Below the pieces are notes generated by a model. It was not told the DNA's origin, searched no databases, and saw nothing but the letters and a program-made list of their open reading frames with translations. 64,000 nucleotides of DNA from the NCBI RefSeq assembly GCF_015694525.1, contig NZ_JADQDM010000003.1:186001-250000 (forward strand), in the 5' to 3' direction. A program made the position numbers and the translations under genes. Of this stretch, positions 1 to 8,485 are shown piece after piece. The DNA is from Hymenobacter ruricola (GTDB lineage: Bacteria; Bacteroidota; Bacteroidia; Cytophagales; Hymenobacteraceae). Position 1 is the stretch's first letter. Each line of letters begins with the position of its first letter.

Positions 1-442
1 GCGGCCGCCCCTGCACGCCCGTCAACTCGCGGCAGCCCGCCACGCCGAACGCCGGCCCGGCAAAGTGCTGCGCGTACGAAGCGGGCACGTCAATGTCCAT
101 CAGCTTCAGCCCCGTAAACTGCCGGATTTCATACAGATTGCCTTGCAGCGTAGACACCAGCAGCGGCAGGTTGTGCCCAAAATTCTCCACCGACCACGAC
201 ACCCGCACCCGCGCCCGGTGGTAGCGCCCGCTGCTGCTCTCCGCGCCGGGAATGGCTGGCTGGCTCACGGTTTCCAGGTGCTCTACCGATTCCACGCGGG
301 CGGCGAAGCGCTGCTTGAGCTCGGCGGTTTCGCCGGGCACCGCCACGAACGTGCCCGAGGACTGCTCGCCCGCCAGCACGGCCGCCGCGTCTTCGGGGCG
401 GAAAGGGGTTTCGATGTAGTAGGTGGCGGTGATGCGTTCCAT
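1..442 (-). CDS. RuBisCO-like protein (large-chain family), N-terminal part, cut by the window edge
   Basis: The first ~147 codons read as the N-terminal domain of the RuBisCO large-chain family: ITATYYIETPF at the start, then SVENFGHNLPLLVSTLQGN, the GLKLMDIDVP stretch and FAGPAFGVAGCRELTGVQGRP-like residues (LTGVQGRP at the edge), which lead into the catalytic barrel outside the window. The ATG at 442 gives a start directly at the conserved ITATY segment with no signal peptide, so it is cytoplasmic. In a heterotroph surrounded by pectin genes it is a RuBisCO-like protein rather than a CO2-fixing enzyme. Known relatives (OiaX, OiaT) act on 3-oxo-isoapionate 4-phosphate in D-apionate catabolism, which fits the GH140 apiosidase at 30.9 kb; this assignment is inference because no active-site residues are inside the window. 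Confidence 0.85.
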   Translation of the reverse strand, partial: MERITATYYIETPFRPEDAAAVLAGEQSSGTFVAVPGETAELKQRFAARVESVEHLETVSQPAIPGAESSSGRYHRARVRVSWSVENFGHNLPLLVSTLQGNLYEIRQFTGLKLMDIDVPASYAQHFAGPAFGVAGCRELTGVQGRP

Positions 443-450
443 GTGGTGGG

Positions 451-527
451 ATGTAGCGTGGACGCTGCGAGTCCGCGCATGGTTGGGCTATTCGCGTGGG
501 CGCGGACTCGCAGAGTCCGCGCTACAT
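451..527. repeat. Palindromic element, family F1
   Basis: Arms 451-478 and 500-527 are near-perfect inverted copies (ATGTAGCG..., GCGAGTCCGCGC). Each arm carries its own small palindrome GGACnCTGCGAGTCC. The right arm ends on the first base of the stop codon (527-529, reverse strand) of the exported TIM-barrel gene. Confidence 0.85.
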
Positions 528-1429
528 CAGCTCTGGAAAATCGACTTCAAATAGGCCGCGTTGGCCCCGAAGTTCTTCTTCACGTTGCGGGCGTCGTTGG
601 CGTCGCGCGAGCGTTCAATCACCAGCCAGCCTTCCCAGCCCATGTCGGCCAGGGTTTGCTTCACCTTGTTCATGTCCAGGCGGGTGTTGTTTTGCAGCCA
701 CACGCCGTCCTCGTCGGTGGCGTGCATCTGGCAGATGCGCTTGCGGCCCAGGGTTTTCAGCTCCTGGTGCAGGTCGCGGCCTTCCTTGAGCGGGTTCGAG
801 AAGTTGAAGTAAATCTGGATGTGTTTCGAGCCGATTTCGCGCAGCAACTCCACCTCGCCTTTGGCATCCAGCGCCGTTTCGATGCCGATGACGACGTCCG
901 CTTTCTGGGCCATTTTGCCCACCACTTTCAGCCGCTCCACGATGGCGGGCCGCAGTTCGGGGTTCTTGCGCAGGTCGCCCTGCGTGCCGAGGGGCAGAAA
1001 AGCAACCTTCACGTTCAGTTGCTTCATGGTGTCGATGCAGTCCTGAATCATGCGCTCATAAGTCGGGCGCGTGGCGAAGGACTGGGCGTAGAAACCGGTC
1101 ATGGCCAGCGAGCAGATTTCCAGGTTCAGCTCCTTGGCCTTGTCGATGAACTGCTGGCGGATTTCGGGCTTGGCAAGCTGATTGTCGAAGGTTTCGCGCT
1201 GGCCCAGGCCGCCCATGTCGATTTCCACGCCGTCGGCCCCGATGTCCTTAGTAAGCTGCAACGCGCCCAGCTTCTGGCGCTTCAGAATCATCAAATCAAC
1301 CACCGCCACTTTGTAGGTCAGCTTCTTTTTGGTGGGTACAAGGGCATTGGCCCAATTGGGCAGGAGCAGGCCGCCGGTTAATAAGGCGCTGGTGGAAAGG
1401 AAATTGCGGCGGGAAAGGGGTTGGGGCAT
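527..1429 (-). CDS. Exported TIM-barrel protein, sugar phosphate isomerase/epimerase-like
   Basis: 300 residues. The start at 1429 (MPQPLSRRNFLSTSALLTGG) gives a twin-arginine-type signal (SRRNFL) followed by a hydrophobic stretch; the longer upstream reading frame is GC-rich read-through with no signal. The mature part looks like the AP-endonuclease-2/xylose-isomerase-like TIM barrel: EIDMGG near residue 75, RMIQDCIDTMKQLNVKVAFLP, VIGIETALD, a conserved HATDEDG segment and a terminal WEGWLVIERS. Such exported proteins are common in Bacteroidota sugar loci, but the substrate is unknown. It lies between the RuBisCO-like gene and an esterase gene on the same strand. OiaC (3-oxo-isoapionate decarboxylase) is from a related fold, but an export signal argues against that role. 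Confidence 0.8.
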   Translation of the reverse strand: MPQPLSRRNFLSTSALLTGGLLLPNWANALVPTKKKLTYKVAVVDLMILKRQKLGALQLTKDIGADGVEIDMGGLGQRETFDNQLAKPEIRQQFIDKAKELNLEICSLAMTGFYAQSFATRPTYERMIQDCIDTMKQLNVKVAFLPLGTQGDLRKNPELRPAIVERLKVVGKMAQKADVVIGIETALDAKGEVELLREIGSKHIQIYFNFSNPLKEGRDLHQELKTLGRKRICQMHATDEDGVWLQNNTRLDMNKVKQTLADMGWEGWLVIERSRDANDARNVKKNFGANAAYLKSIFQS

Positions 1430-1443
1430 AACAAGTTGAACGG

Positions 1444-1532
1444 TGTAGGGGCGGGGCCTGTCCCCGCCCGTCGTTGAGCGAAATCGTTGCAGCGGTGCAG
1501 GCGCCCGGGCGGGGACAGGCCCCGCCCCTACA
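1444..1532. repeat. Palindromic element, family F3
   Basis: 27-bp arms at 1444-1470 and 1506-1532 are inverted copies of TGTAGGGGCGGGGCCTGTCC plus CCGCCCG. Each arm is itself a hairpin (GGGCGGGG...CCCCGCCC). It fills the gap between the esterase stop (1533) and the TIM-barrel start (1429). Confidence 0.85.
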
Positions 1533-2954
1533 TCAGGGCCGGTCGGTTCTAAAAGGCCGGGCCGGCAGCCCCGCCGTTGAAAAAAGGTTGGGTTGGGCCA
1601 CTTCGTCCCAGCCGAAGCGCACGGCCGTGGGGTGCGCCACGCCCGGCGCCGACACCAGCACCTGCTGACCCTCGATGCGGGCCTGCGCGGGCACAAACAC
1701 GCCATCCGGGCCGGCAATGACGAAATTCGTCAGCGCCTGGCCGTCTTTGCTGACAAGCGGCGTGGCCGAGGCAAACGAAACCGCGGCCACGTTGCCCTTC
1801 ACTTTCAAGCTGCGGAAAACCGGCCCTTCGGCCACCACGCCGGGCATTTTGTAAGTGTCGGCGAGCGCCAGCAAGGCCAGCCGCCGCCCAATTTCCCACT
1901 TGAAGCCGGGGTGAATGCCGCCTTCGGCGGTGGCCAAATCGGTGGTTTCTATCATGCCCGTGTGCGGCTCTTGCAGCACCGCTGCCTGCGCCTCACGGAA
2001 CAGCGGCAGGGTCTCGCGCGTCAGCACCACTTTGTCGTGGGTGTCGGAGTACTTGAACGGGGCCAGCGACACGTAGTAGAACGGCAGGTTGGCGTCGTCC
2101 CAGGCCGCGCGCCAGCTGCCGATGAGCGTGCGCATTTTCTGGTTGTACGTCGTGGTTTCGGCCAGAAAGCAATTGCTTTCGCCCTGGTACCAGAGGAACC
2201 CGCGCACCGCCAGCGGCGCCAGCGGCCGCACCATCGTCTCCCAGAATTTTCCGGGGTCGCCGTCCACTTTCTTGCCCGCAAAGGCCGGGTCTTTGGCAAA
2301 AGCCTCTCCTGAAATCCAGGGCTCGATTCGGCTGCCGGGCACCGAAGTGGCCACCATGCCCACCGGCACGTCAAGGCGCTGGTTCAGCTCTTTGGCGAAG
2401 AAATACGCTGCCGCCGAAAACGAGCGAAGGGCCGAATCCTGGGCGATGGCCCAGTCGTGGTGCAGCGTATCGGGCTTGGGCAGCGTCTTGCGGTTGACCA
2501 GGAAAATGCGGATGGCGGGATTGTGGGCCACGTTCAGCTCGTCCACCGGATTGGGGCCGGGCACGTCGGGGCGCGTCACCTTGCTGTTTTTGCGCATGGT
2601 GTATTCCATGTTCGACTGCCCCGAACACACCCAAACCTCGCCCACCAAAATATTGCGCAGCCGGATGGTGTTGCTGCCGCTGATAACCAGCTCCGCCGGC
2701 GTGGCCGAGGCTTTGAGCGGCTTGAGCAGCACCTGCCACTTGCCCGCTGCATCGGCCTTGGTGCTGGCGCGCTGGCCCGCAAACTGCACCGTCACGGCCT
2801 CACCCGGCGCGGCCGTGCCCCAGATGGGCACCGGCTTCTCGCGCTGCAGCACCATGTCGTGCCCGAGAATGCGGGGCAGCGTGATGGTGGCGCGGGCGGG
2901 AATGGATAGGAAAAGAGCCAGCACGAGGTAGAGACGCAATACTTTGCGTCTCAT
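1533..2954 (-). CDS. Sialate O-acetylesterase-family (SASA) carbohydrate esterase
   Basis: 473 residues with a signal peptide (MRRKVLRLYLVLALFLSIPA). The family signature is clear: DMVLQREKPVPIWG near residue 33, nucleophile block VCSGQSNMEY with Ser114, WYQGESN in the middle and the closing NLFSTAGLPARPFRTD. SASA esterases remove O-acetyl groups from sugars; in a pectin locus the target is more likely acetylated galacturonic acid or RG-II side chains than sialic acid (inference). The ATG and first nine residues are encoded by the arm of an F2 palindromic element (2928-3049), and the stop codon abuts an F3 element. A second copy of the family sits at 61.2-62.6 kb. Confidence 0.92.
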   Translation of the reverse strand: MRRKVLRLYLVLALFLSIPARATITLPRILGHDMVLQREKPVPIWGTAAPGEAVTVQFAGQRASTKADAAGKWQVLLKPLKASATPAELVISGSNTIRLRNILVGEVWVCSGQSNMEYTMRKNSKVTRPDVPGPNPVDELNVAHNPAIRIFLVNRKTLPKPDTLHHDWAIAQDSALRSFSAAAYFFAKELNQRLDVPVGMVATSVPGSRIEPWISGEAFAKDPAFAGKKVDGDPGKFWETMVRPLAPLAVRGFLWYQGESNCFLAETTTYNQKMRTLIGSWRAAWDDANLPFYYVSLAPFKYSDTHDKVVLTRETLPLFREAQAAVLQEPHTGMIETTDLATAEGGIHPGFKWEIGRRLALLALADTYKMPGVVAEGPVFRSLKVKGNVAAVSFASATPLVSKDGQALTNFVIAGPDGVFVPAQARIEGQQVLVSAPGVAHPTAVRFGWDEVAQPNLFSTAGLPARPFRTDRP

Positions 2955-3049
2955 CGTTGAACGATTGAATACGAGCCGTCCGCATTGTTTGGGCGACATC
3001 GTTCGAACGTCGTCGTTCAACGACGAGACGCAAAGTATTGCGTCTCTAC
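2928..3049. repeat. Palindromic element, family F2, overlapping a start codon
   Basis: Arms 2928-2952 and 3025-3049 are inverted copies of GTAGAGACGCAATACTTTGC plus GTCTC; the match continues with a few mismatches inward through CGTTGAACGA. Each arm folds on itself (GAGACGCAA...TTGCGTCTC). The left arm holds codons 1-9 of the SASA esterase. Confidence 0.85.
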
Positions 3050-3067
3050 ACTGTTCTATCGGCCTCT

Positions 3068-6000
3068 TCATTTCTTCGCTAGCCAAATGACTTCCGCTCC
3101 GACACTGTTCAGCGTGACGGTTTTTCCGCCTTTCACGGTCTCTTTTGTGTTGGTTAGCGCACCGGTTTTCGGGTTGATGTGACGCACGGCGAACGTGCCG
3201 CTCATCCCCGACAAATCCACCTGCACCGGCGACTGGCCTTCCCGGTACAGCAGCAGGCCGGTTTTGCCGTCGCTCATCGCCCACTGGTCGGCGGGCTTGC
3301 CGGGCAGTTCTATGGGCTTCATCCCGGCCACGGCCGTTGCAAAGCCGGCGTCGGCCACGCGGGGCAGGCTGGCCAGCGAGCCGCCCGCCAGCAGCACGGC
3401 CCAACCGAAGGCATCGTAGCCATCAGCCGAATACAGCACCGCTTTGTCGGGAAATTGCTGGCGGTACTCGCGCACGGCCCGGTACACCTGCTCGAACGAG
3501 CTGCGCTTGGGCGGCGTGAGGCGGGCGTGCTGGCGCGGGGCCAGGTTCTGGCCGCCGGCCGGGGCGTAGGCCTGGCCGTTGAACTGGTAGTGCCAGTAGT
3601 TAATGTCGATGACATCGACCACCTTGGCCCGCGCCGCATCGGCTAGGATGGCGTCCTGCACATCCTTGGTGGTACTCAGGGCGATGGTGGCGTGCTGGCC
3701 GGTTTCGGCTTCCCATTCCTTGATGGTATCGAGCCAGAACTGCACGAAGGCCAGCGGCCCGGTAAATTCAGCCCCAATGAGGTGAATAACGCCGGTCTGG
3801 CCCTTGAAATTGGCGAGGCACTGGCGGATGTAGGCGCGGTGCAGCGGCCGGCGCGTGGCATCGGTCACGTCGTAAAACTGCTCGGCCATGAAGATGCGCT
3901 TGTCGCCGGCGTAGGGCGGCGGTTCCGGGAAGCCGGTGTTGTTCACGTTGTTCACCGGGCGCCAGGGGAAGTCGGCGTAATGCGCGCCGGCCTCGATGAT
4001 ATTGTGCTGGAAATAGTGCTGATTGAGCAGCACGAGGCCCTTCTGGTCAGCCAAATCGGCGAACTGGTTCAGGCGGTTCCAGTACCAGGCATTGTACTTG
4101 GTAAGGTCGTAGCGGCTGAGGCCGTCCCAGGCCTGGCCGGTGCCGCTGCGGGCGAAGGGCAACTCGTAGAACGGTGCCCATACCTCGCCGTCCATGCGGC
4201 GAATGCGCTCGTGGTCGTCGCGCCGGCGCTCGTACCACAGGCCGTAGTTGTGGTGCAGGGCCACCACGTTCTGGGCCCGCATCGAGTCGGTCATTTCCGC
4301 TAAATCATCGGTCAGCCCGCGGCCAATCTGGCCCGGCACGAAGCGCGTGATGTGCGGCCTGGGGTTGAGCAGGCCATAGGGGCGGGCGCTGCCGTTCCAC
4401 CAGGGCACCTCCTGGCGGCGGCCCAGCACGAGGGCGTTGCCGCGCACCAGCACCCCCTGCGCCACTTGCAGCGGGGCCGCGTAGGTGGGCGCCGGGGCCG
4501 TTTTTATCTTCAGCTTATCGATGCTCAGGGCCGAGTTCTGGGTAGCAATGGGCTGGCGCGTGGGCGCGGCTTGCACCAATTCCCGCACGGTAGGGGCGGG
4601 GTTCACCGAGAGGCGCGTCAGCTCCTGGGCCACGGCCACTTTGGGGCTGCTGCTGGCCTCGGTGGGCACGGGCAGCAGGATGGCGCGGGCCTTGGCCACA
4701 TCGCCCAGCCGCTCCTGCAGCTGCGCATAGTAGAGGCTACGCGGGTTGATGTTTTCGTTGGACTGGTCCCAGAAGCCGTTGCCGGCAAACTGGGCCCAGG
4801 TGCCAAAGGCCCAGTTTTGGGCCGTGGGCGGCTGGTAGCAGTCCACGCGGGCGGCGGTGCATTGCCAGAACACGCTGTTGGCCACGGCCCAGCCAGCCCC
4901 TTGCCCGTCCATCTCACGATTGCCGAAGCGCAGGGCCTGACCGTACTCCTTGATGATGTCGAACAGCACGCCCGAGGCCCAGCTATCTACGCCGCCGCTG
5001 AAGCTCAGGGCCTGCTCGGCCTCGCACTGCACGAAGGCATTCGGCCCCGACGCGCAAAAGCCCAAGGCAAAATCGTGGTAGCCCTGCTCAGTATAAAGCC
5101 GCTGAAACAGCGTTTGCGAGCCCAGCGTGTAGAACGTATTGCGCCGCTCGTTGCCAATTTCCGACACTGGCTCGGTGGAAATGCAGTCCTCCACCGTCAG
5201 GCGGCGCGTGGTAGCCTGCGCCAACACGGCCGAGCCCGCGAAGTGCCGAAACGCTACCTGCCGCACCCAGGCATCCTGAGCGTTTTCAATGTCAATGGCC
5301 ACCCAGCGGTGGTTTTCGTCTTTCGGGTTGGCTGCGTCGAAGGTTGATTCCAGCCGCAGGTTTTCTACGCCCGCCTGCGAAATCAGGCCCGGCCAGGTGT
5401 AGCGGGCCACGGTGCCGCCGCCGTAAGTTTGGTCGAGCGCAGTGGTTAGCGGGGCATCCAGCGTAATACCGTTGGCATCCACGGCCACTACCTGCCGGTC
5501 CCAGGCAAGGTCGCGCTGGCCGGCTTTCCAGCCCAAAGAAGACAAGCCGCCGCCAAAGGTTTCCATGCCCAGCTTGTGCACCCAAGCGGCTGTGCTGGGC
5601 CGCCGCACCTGCACCCGGTCGCCCACTTTGAAAGCGCTGGCGTTAGCGACTTTCAGCGTGCGGGCATTCACCGGCACGTACTTGTCGGTGATGGCCAGCG
5701 CGGTTTCAAACTTGCGGTCGTTGCGCCCGCCCACGGTCAGCAGGTGGTCGCGGCTCACGCCCGTGCCGACGACGACGGTGCCGCCCTCGCCCATGCTGCT
5801 GCCGCGCAGCACCACGCCCGAAGCGCGGATGAACAGCCGCCCTGCTACCTCGTAGGTGCCTTTATCCAACAATACCGCCCCGCGCAGCCCATCCTTGCCC
5901 ACCGGCAAGCCCGCCACGTAATCCAGCGCCGACTGAATGCGCGCCGTGGCATCGCCCGCCTTCACCGGCACCGTCACCTTGATGGCGGCCGTAGGAATGG

Positions 6001-6268
6001 CCGCCTCGCCCGCGCGGTAGCCGGCATAAGAAAAGTCCGGCACCCGATTGCCCAGCGAATCCGACGCGTAGCTCAGTTTGCCGTCCTTGAACTCGATGGG
6101 GCCGGGCGGCGGGGCTGGCTTGGCGGGCTTCTGCGCGGCGGCTGGGCCGGCGGCGAGCAGGCCGGAGAGGAGCAGGAAGTAAAAGGTGCGGGTGGGGTGA
6201 GGCACGGGAAGAAATTGGTTGGCGCTGACTCGTGCAGTATTCAGCACATCGTTCTGGTAAAGCGCCAT
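3068..6268 (-). CDS. Large secreted beta-helix plus DUF6298 two-domain protein
   Basis: 1066 residues from the ATG at 6268; a GTG at 6205 would give a cleaner signal peptide (PHPTRTFYFLLLSGLLAAG). Residues ~60-560 look like a right-handed parallel beta-helix of the pectate-lyase superfamily (repeated short strands, VVLRGSSMGEGG, VENLRLEST, TVEDCISTE). After a linker, residues ~620-980 match the DUF6298 type of TIM-barrel-like domain (ALHHNYGLWYERRRDDH, LLNQHYFQHNIIEAG, IHLIGAEFTGP, VVDVIDINYWHYQ), with an acidic GAEF that could be catalytic. A small beta domain closes the protein. No activity can be assigned. It lies between PL1 and an esterase, so a pectin-side-chain role is likely. The double palindrome at 6312-6399 lies just upstream. 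Confidence 0.8.
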   Translation of the reverse strand: MALYQNDVLNTARVSANQFLPVPHPTRTFYFLLLSGLLAAGPAAAQKPAKPAPPPGPIEFKDGKLSYASDSLGNRVPDFSYAGYRAGEAAIPTAAIKVTVPVKAGDATARIQSALDYVAGLPVGKDGLRGAVLLDKGTYEVAGRLFIRASGVVLRGSSMGEGGTVVVGTGVSRDHLLTVGGRNDRKFETALAITDKYVPVNARTLKVANASAFKVGDRVQVRRPSTAAWVHKLGMETFGGGLSSLGWKAGQRDLAWDRQVVAVDANGITLDAPLTTALDQTYGGGTVARYTWPGLISQAGVENLRLESTFDAANPKDENHRWVAIDIENAQDAWVRQVAFRHFAGSAVLAQATTRRLTVEDCISTEPVSEIGNERRNTFYTLGSQTLFQRLYTEQGYHDFALGFCASGPNAFVQCEAEQALSFSGGVDSWASGVLFDIIKEYGQALRFGNREMDGQGAGWAVANSVFWQCTAARVDCYQPPTAQNWAFGTWAQFAGNGFWDQSNENINPRSLYYAQLQERLGDVAKARAILLPVPTEASSSPKVAVAQELTRLSVNPAPTVRELVQAAPTRQPIATQNSALSIDKLKIKTAPAPTYAAPLQVAQGVLVRGNALVLGRRQEVPWWNGSARPYGLLNPRPHITRFVPGQIGRGLTDDLAEMTDSMRAQNVVALHHNYGLWYERRRDDHERIRRMDGEVWAPFYELPFARSGTGQAWDGLSRYDLTKYNAWYWNRLNQFADLADQKGLVLLNQHYFQHNIIEAGAHYADFPWRPVNNVNNTGFPEPPPYAGDKRIFMAEQFYDVTDATRRPLHRAYIRQCLANFKGQTGVIHLIGAEFTGPLAFVQFWLDTIKEWEAETGQHATIALSTTKDVQDAILADAARAKVVDVIDINYWHYQFNGQAYAPAGGQNLAPRQHARLTPPKRSSFEQVYRAVREYRQQFPDKAVLYSADGYDAFGWAVLLAGGSLASLPRVADAGFATAVAGMKPIELPGKPADQWAMSDGKTGLLLYREGQSPVQVDLSGMSGTFAVRHINPKTGALTNTKETVKGGKTVTLNSVGAEVIWLAKK

Positions 6269-6311
6269 CCGCCACTGGAACGACCATGCACAATGAGCAC
6301 TAGCTAGGGTT

Positions 6312-6399
6312 GTGGACTATTTTCGGATTTCGACAAAATAGTCCACGAAATGCGGCTGATTTTTGTGGACTATTTTGTCGAAATCCGAAAATAGTCCTC
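6312..6399. repeat. Double palindrome (family F5), AT-rich
   Basis: Unit A, 6312-6346, is a hairpin: GTGGACTATTTT, 11-nt loop, AAAATAGTCCAC. Unit B, 6365-6399, is the reverse complement of unit A including the loop, apart from an extra CT near its end. An 18-nt spacer lies between. It is 44 bp upstream of the DUF6298 gene and 29 bp after the PL1 stop. It shares no sequence with F1-F4 but has the same inverted-pair-of-palindromes layout. Confidence 0.85.
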
Positions 6400-6428
6400 A
6401 CGTTCATTGCCATAAATTCAGCAGCTAC

Positions 6429-8060
6429 TTAGGGCTTCACCGTATTCAGCGCCACCAGGCTGTTGAGGTAGTTCTCAATGTTGGCGTAGCCGTTTTTGGC
6501 AATGGCCGCCGCGTCGGCCGCATTCTTGGGGTCGAAGCCGTTCTTCTTTTCGTAGTCGTCGGGCATGCCGTCCTTGTCGGAATCGATGTAGGGCTTGCCA
6601 GCATAGGTAGGGTAGCCACCTACTTGAATGGGGTCCGTGATGATGCCTTGCTTGTAGGAATCAATCGGCAGGCGGCGGTGCTCAAACTGCGTGGTGGGCA
6701 GCTTCACGTTTTTGATGTAGTCGATTTTGCCGGTGCGCACCTGCTGAATCACGCGGGCATCCACGGGGTCGCGCTTGGGCAGGGTGGCGCCGGCGTTTTC
6801 CAGCACGTAGCTGTAGGCTTTGTCGGCCGGAATGATGGTGATTTCCGGCATCGGCAGCGGTTTGTCCACCTTCATGTCGGCCTGGTACTTGCCGGCGTTG
6901 GGCAGTTCTTCCACCTGCACGCCGCCGTTCCAGTTGTCCTTGGTCACCTCGGGGAAGCCTTCCACGATGTTGCCGGCCACGTAGGCGCGGCCGTACACCT
7001 GGTACTTCAGCTTGCTGCGGCCCGATTCGGGCTTGAGAATGCGGTGGCCGATGTTGGTGTCCTTCGGCGTGGAGGGCCCGGGCTTGTAGTAGTTGTTGAT
7101 GATGTTGTAGAGGGCGCGGTAGTCGCCGCCGTCGGTGGAGCGGTGCACCCAGTTAAACATCACGTTATTGGCGAAATTGAACACCCCGTTCCAGCCAATG
7201 GACGGGTTGCGGCCGGCGTTGTCGGCCCACAGGTTGCGCATGAACGTGCAGTTCTCGCCGCCCAGCGTGCTGCCGAAAGCGTGGTTCCAAGTATCGAGCG
7301 CTTCCGAGAAAATGGAGTTCTGGATGGTGATGTTCACCGTGCCCAGCTTCTGCTCCGGAATGCCGGTGCTGTCGTTGTACATGTGGCGGTACATCGACAT
7401 GTTTTCGTCCAGCCCCCAACTCGCCGAGACGTGGTCAATCATGATGTTGCCCACCGGGTTGCCGCCGATGGAGTCATCGCGCCGGCCCACGTTCGTCTCG
7501 CCGCGGCGGAAGCGCATGAAGCGCACCAGCACGTCGTGCGTGTTCAGCCACACCGACTCGCCGGCCACGCAAATGCCGTCGCCGGGCGCGCTCTGGCCCT
7601 CGATGCTGATGTAGGGCGCCCGGATGATGAGCGGTGTTTTCAGCCGGATGATGCCGGCCACGTTGAACACCACGATGCGCGCGCCGCCCTGCTCGCAGGC
7701 CTCGCGCAGGCTGCCGGGGCCGCTGTCGGCCAGGCTGGTCACCACCAGCACGCGGCCGCCGCGCCCGCCAAACGTGAAAGCGCCCCCGCCCTCCGCACCC
7801 GGAAATGCCGGGATGCTGGCCTGCGGCAAATCAATGGGTCGGGCCGCCCACGGAATGTAGGGCTTGCCCTCGCGCTGCTCCTTCTGGATGATGGGCCAGG
7901 CCTTGTTCCAGGCAATTTCGGACTGCCGGCTGGCCTGGGCCATCAGCTCGGCGCTGGCCTTCTGAATATCCGGCGGGATGGACGGGTACTGGGCGTGCGC
8001 CGCATGCTGCGTTGTGACGAAGAGGCCTAAGGCGCAGAGGGAAGCAAGCGGTTTTTTCAT
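6429..8060 (-). CDS. Secreted pectate lyase, polysaccharide lyase family 1
   Basis: 543 residues, signal peptide MKKPLASLCALGLFVTTQHA. The PL1 beta-helix begins at IPAFPGAEGGGAFTFGGRGG (~80) and carries SLREACEQGGARIVVFNVAG, GQSAPGDGICV and IDHVSASWGLDENMS (~200). A calcium-type motif DSDKDGMPDDYE lies near residue 500 with a short asparagine-rich tail. It cleaves polygalacturonate by beta-elimination (family knowledge). It is a close paralogue of the gene at 29176-30837, with the same N-terminal helical pre-domain (YPSIPPDIQ versus YPTIPPEVQ). No T9SS tail is visible. A possible broken lipoprotein gene lies directly upstream. Confidence 0.92.
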   Translation of the reverse strand: MKKPLASLCALGLFVTTQHAAHAQYPSIPPDIQKASAELMAQASRQSEIAWNKAWPIIQKEQREGKPYIPWAARPIDLPQASIPAFPGAEGGGAFTFGGRGGRVLVVTSLADSGPGSLREACEQGGARIVVFNVAGIIRLKTPLIIRAPYISIEGQSAPGDGICVAGESVWLNTHDVLVRFMRFRRGETNVGRRDDSIGGNPVGNIMIDHVSASWGLDENMSMYRHMYNDSTGIPEQKLGTVNITIQNSIFSEALDTWNHAFGSTLGGENCTFMRNLWADNAGRNPSIGWNGVFNFANNVMFNWVHRSTDGGDYRALYNIINNYYKPGPSTPKDTNIGHRILKPESGRSKLKYQVYGRAYVAGNIVEGFPEVTKDNWNGGVQVEELPNAGKYQADMKVDKPLPMPEITIIPADKAYSYVLENAGATLPKRDPVDARVIQQVRTGKIDYIKNVKLPTTQFEHRRLPIDSYKQGIITDPIQVGGYPTYAGKPYIDSDKDGMPDDYEKKNGFDPKNAADAAAIAKNGYANIENYLNSLVALNTVKP

Positions 8061-8116
8061 GGGCGGAAAGGAGGAGTTTGACCGAAGCGAAATAACGAGG
8101 CAAACCCGGCCGGCAC

Positions 8117-8318
8117 CTATACCATTTTCTCGACCCTGTGTAGGATGTTATCATTCGCCCTTTTGAGCGGTACGAGCCGGCTGGCCGGGCGGAAATCGGC
8201 GTACACCGGCGCGGCCTTTTCCGCCGGCTTTTCCTTGCCATAAGCCTGCGGCTTGTCTTCGGGAAGCAGTGTGCAAGCAGAGAATCAGCCCAAAAACGGC
8301 AGTTTTTCGCTTCTTGTG
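8117..8318 (-). pseudogene. Possible frameshifted small lipoprotein gene
   Basis: On the reverse strand the segment KKRKTAVFGLIL reads in one frame and FSACTLLPEDKPQAYG continues in the next; joined, they would form a lipoprotein signal with a cysteine box. The second frame stays open for about 56 codons with GC-rich third positions to a TAG at 8117. No start codon is present. It sits 57 bp upstream of the PL1 start. This may be chance; no homologue is recognised. Confidence 0.3.
8135..8152 (-). promoter_or_regulatory. Candidate operator copy upstream of PL1
   Basis: Reverse-strand GATAACATCCTACACAGG, about 80 bp before the PL1 start, shares AACATCCTACA with the sites at 27243 and 43237. It overlaps the possible decayed gene, so it is weaker evidence than those two. 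Confidence 0.35.
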
Positions 8319-8468
8319 TCGGGTGGGCCAACTCAGGGCAGGAGGTGAGGAAACGCTTACCTGAAGAAGAATCCAGTGCTCCGGCCGCGGCTTTTGGTGG
8401 CAATGGCCGCGGCCGCAACGAGGCAAGCGCCGCCGCTTTGGCCGCACTGAGGCTGCCCGTTTTGCCAT

Positions 8469-8485
8469 GGCAACATGCTACAACA
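8469..8485 (+). promoter_or_regulatory. Candidate operator copy upstream of the GH67N-like gene
   Basis: GGCAACATGCTACAACA, about 55 bp before the start at 8539, matches the AAnATnCTACA core in gene-sense orientation. Confidence 0.3.

Noticed and set aside
1..442. Carbon-fixing RuBisCO
   Set aside because: No Calvin-cycle neighbour and a heterotrophic pectin locus; only the N-terminal domain is visible, so RuBisCO-like is the safer call.
65..1381. Long open frame on the plus strand over the TIM-barrel gene
   Set aside because: Shadow of the reverse-strand gene; composition is rich in His/Val/Leu as expected for antisense frames of GC-rich genes.
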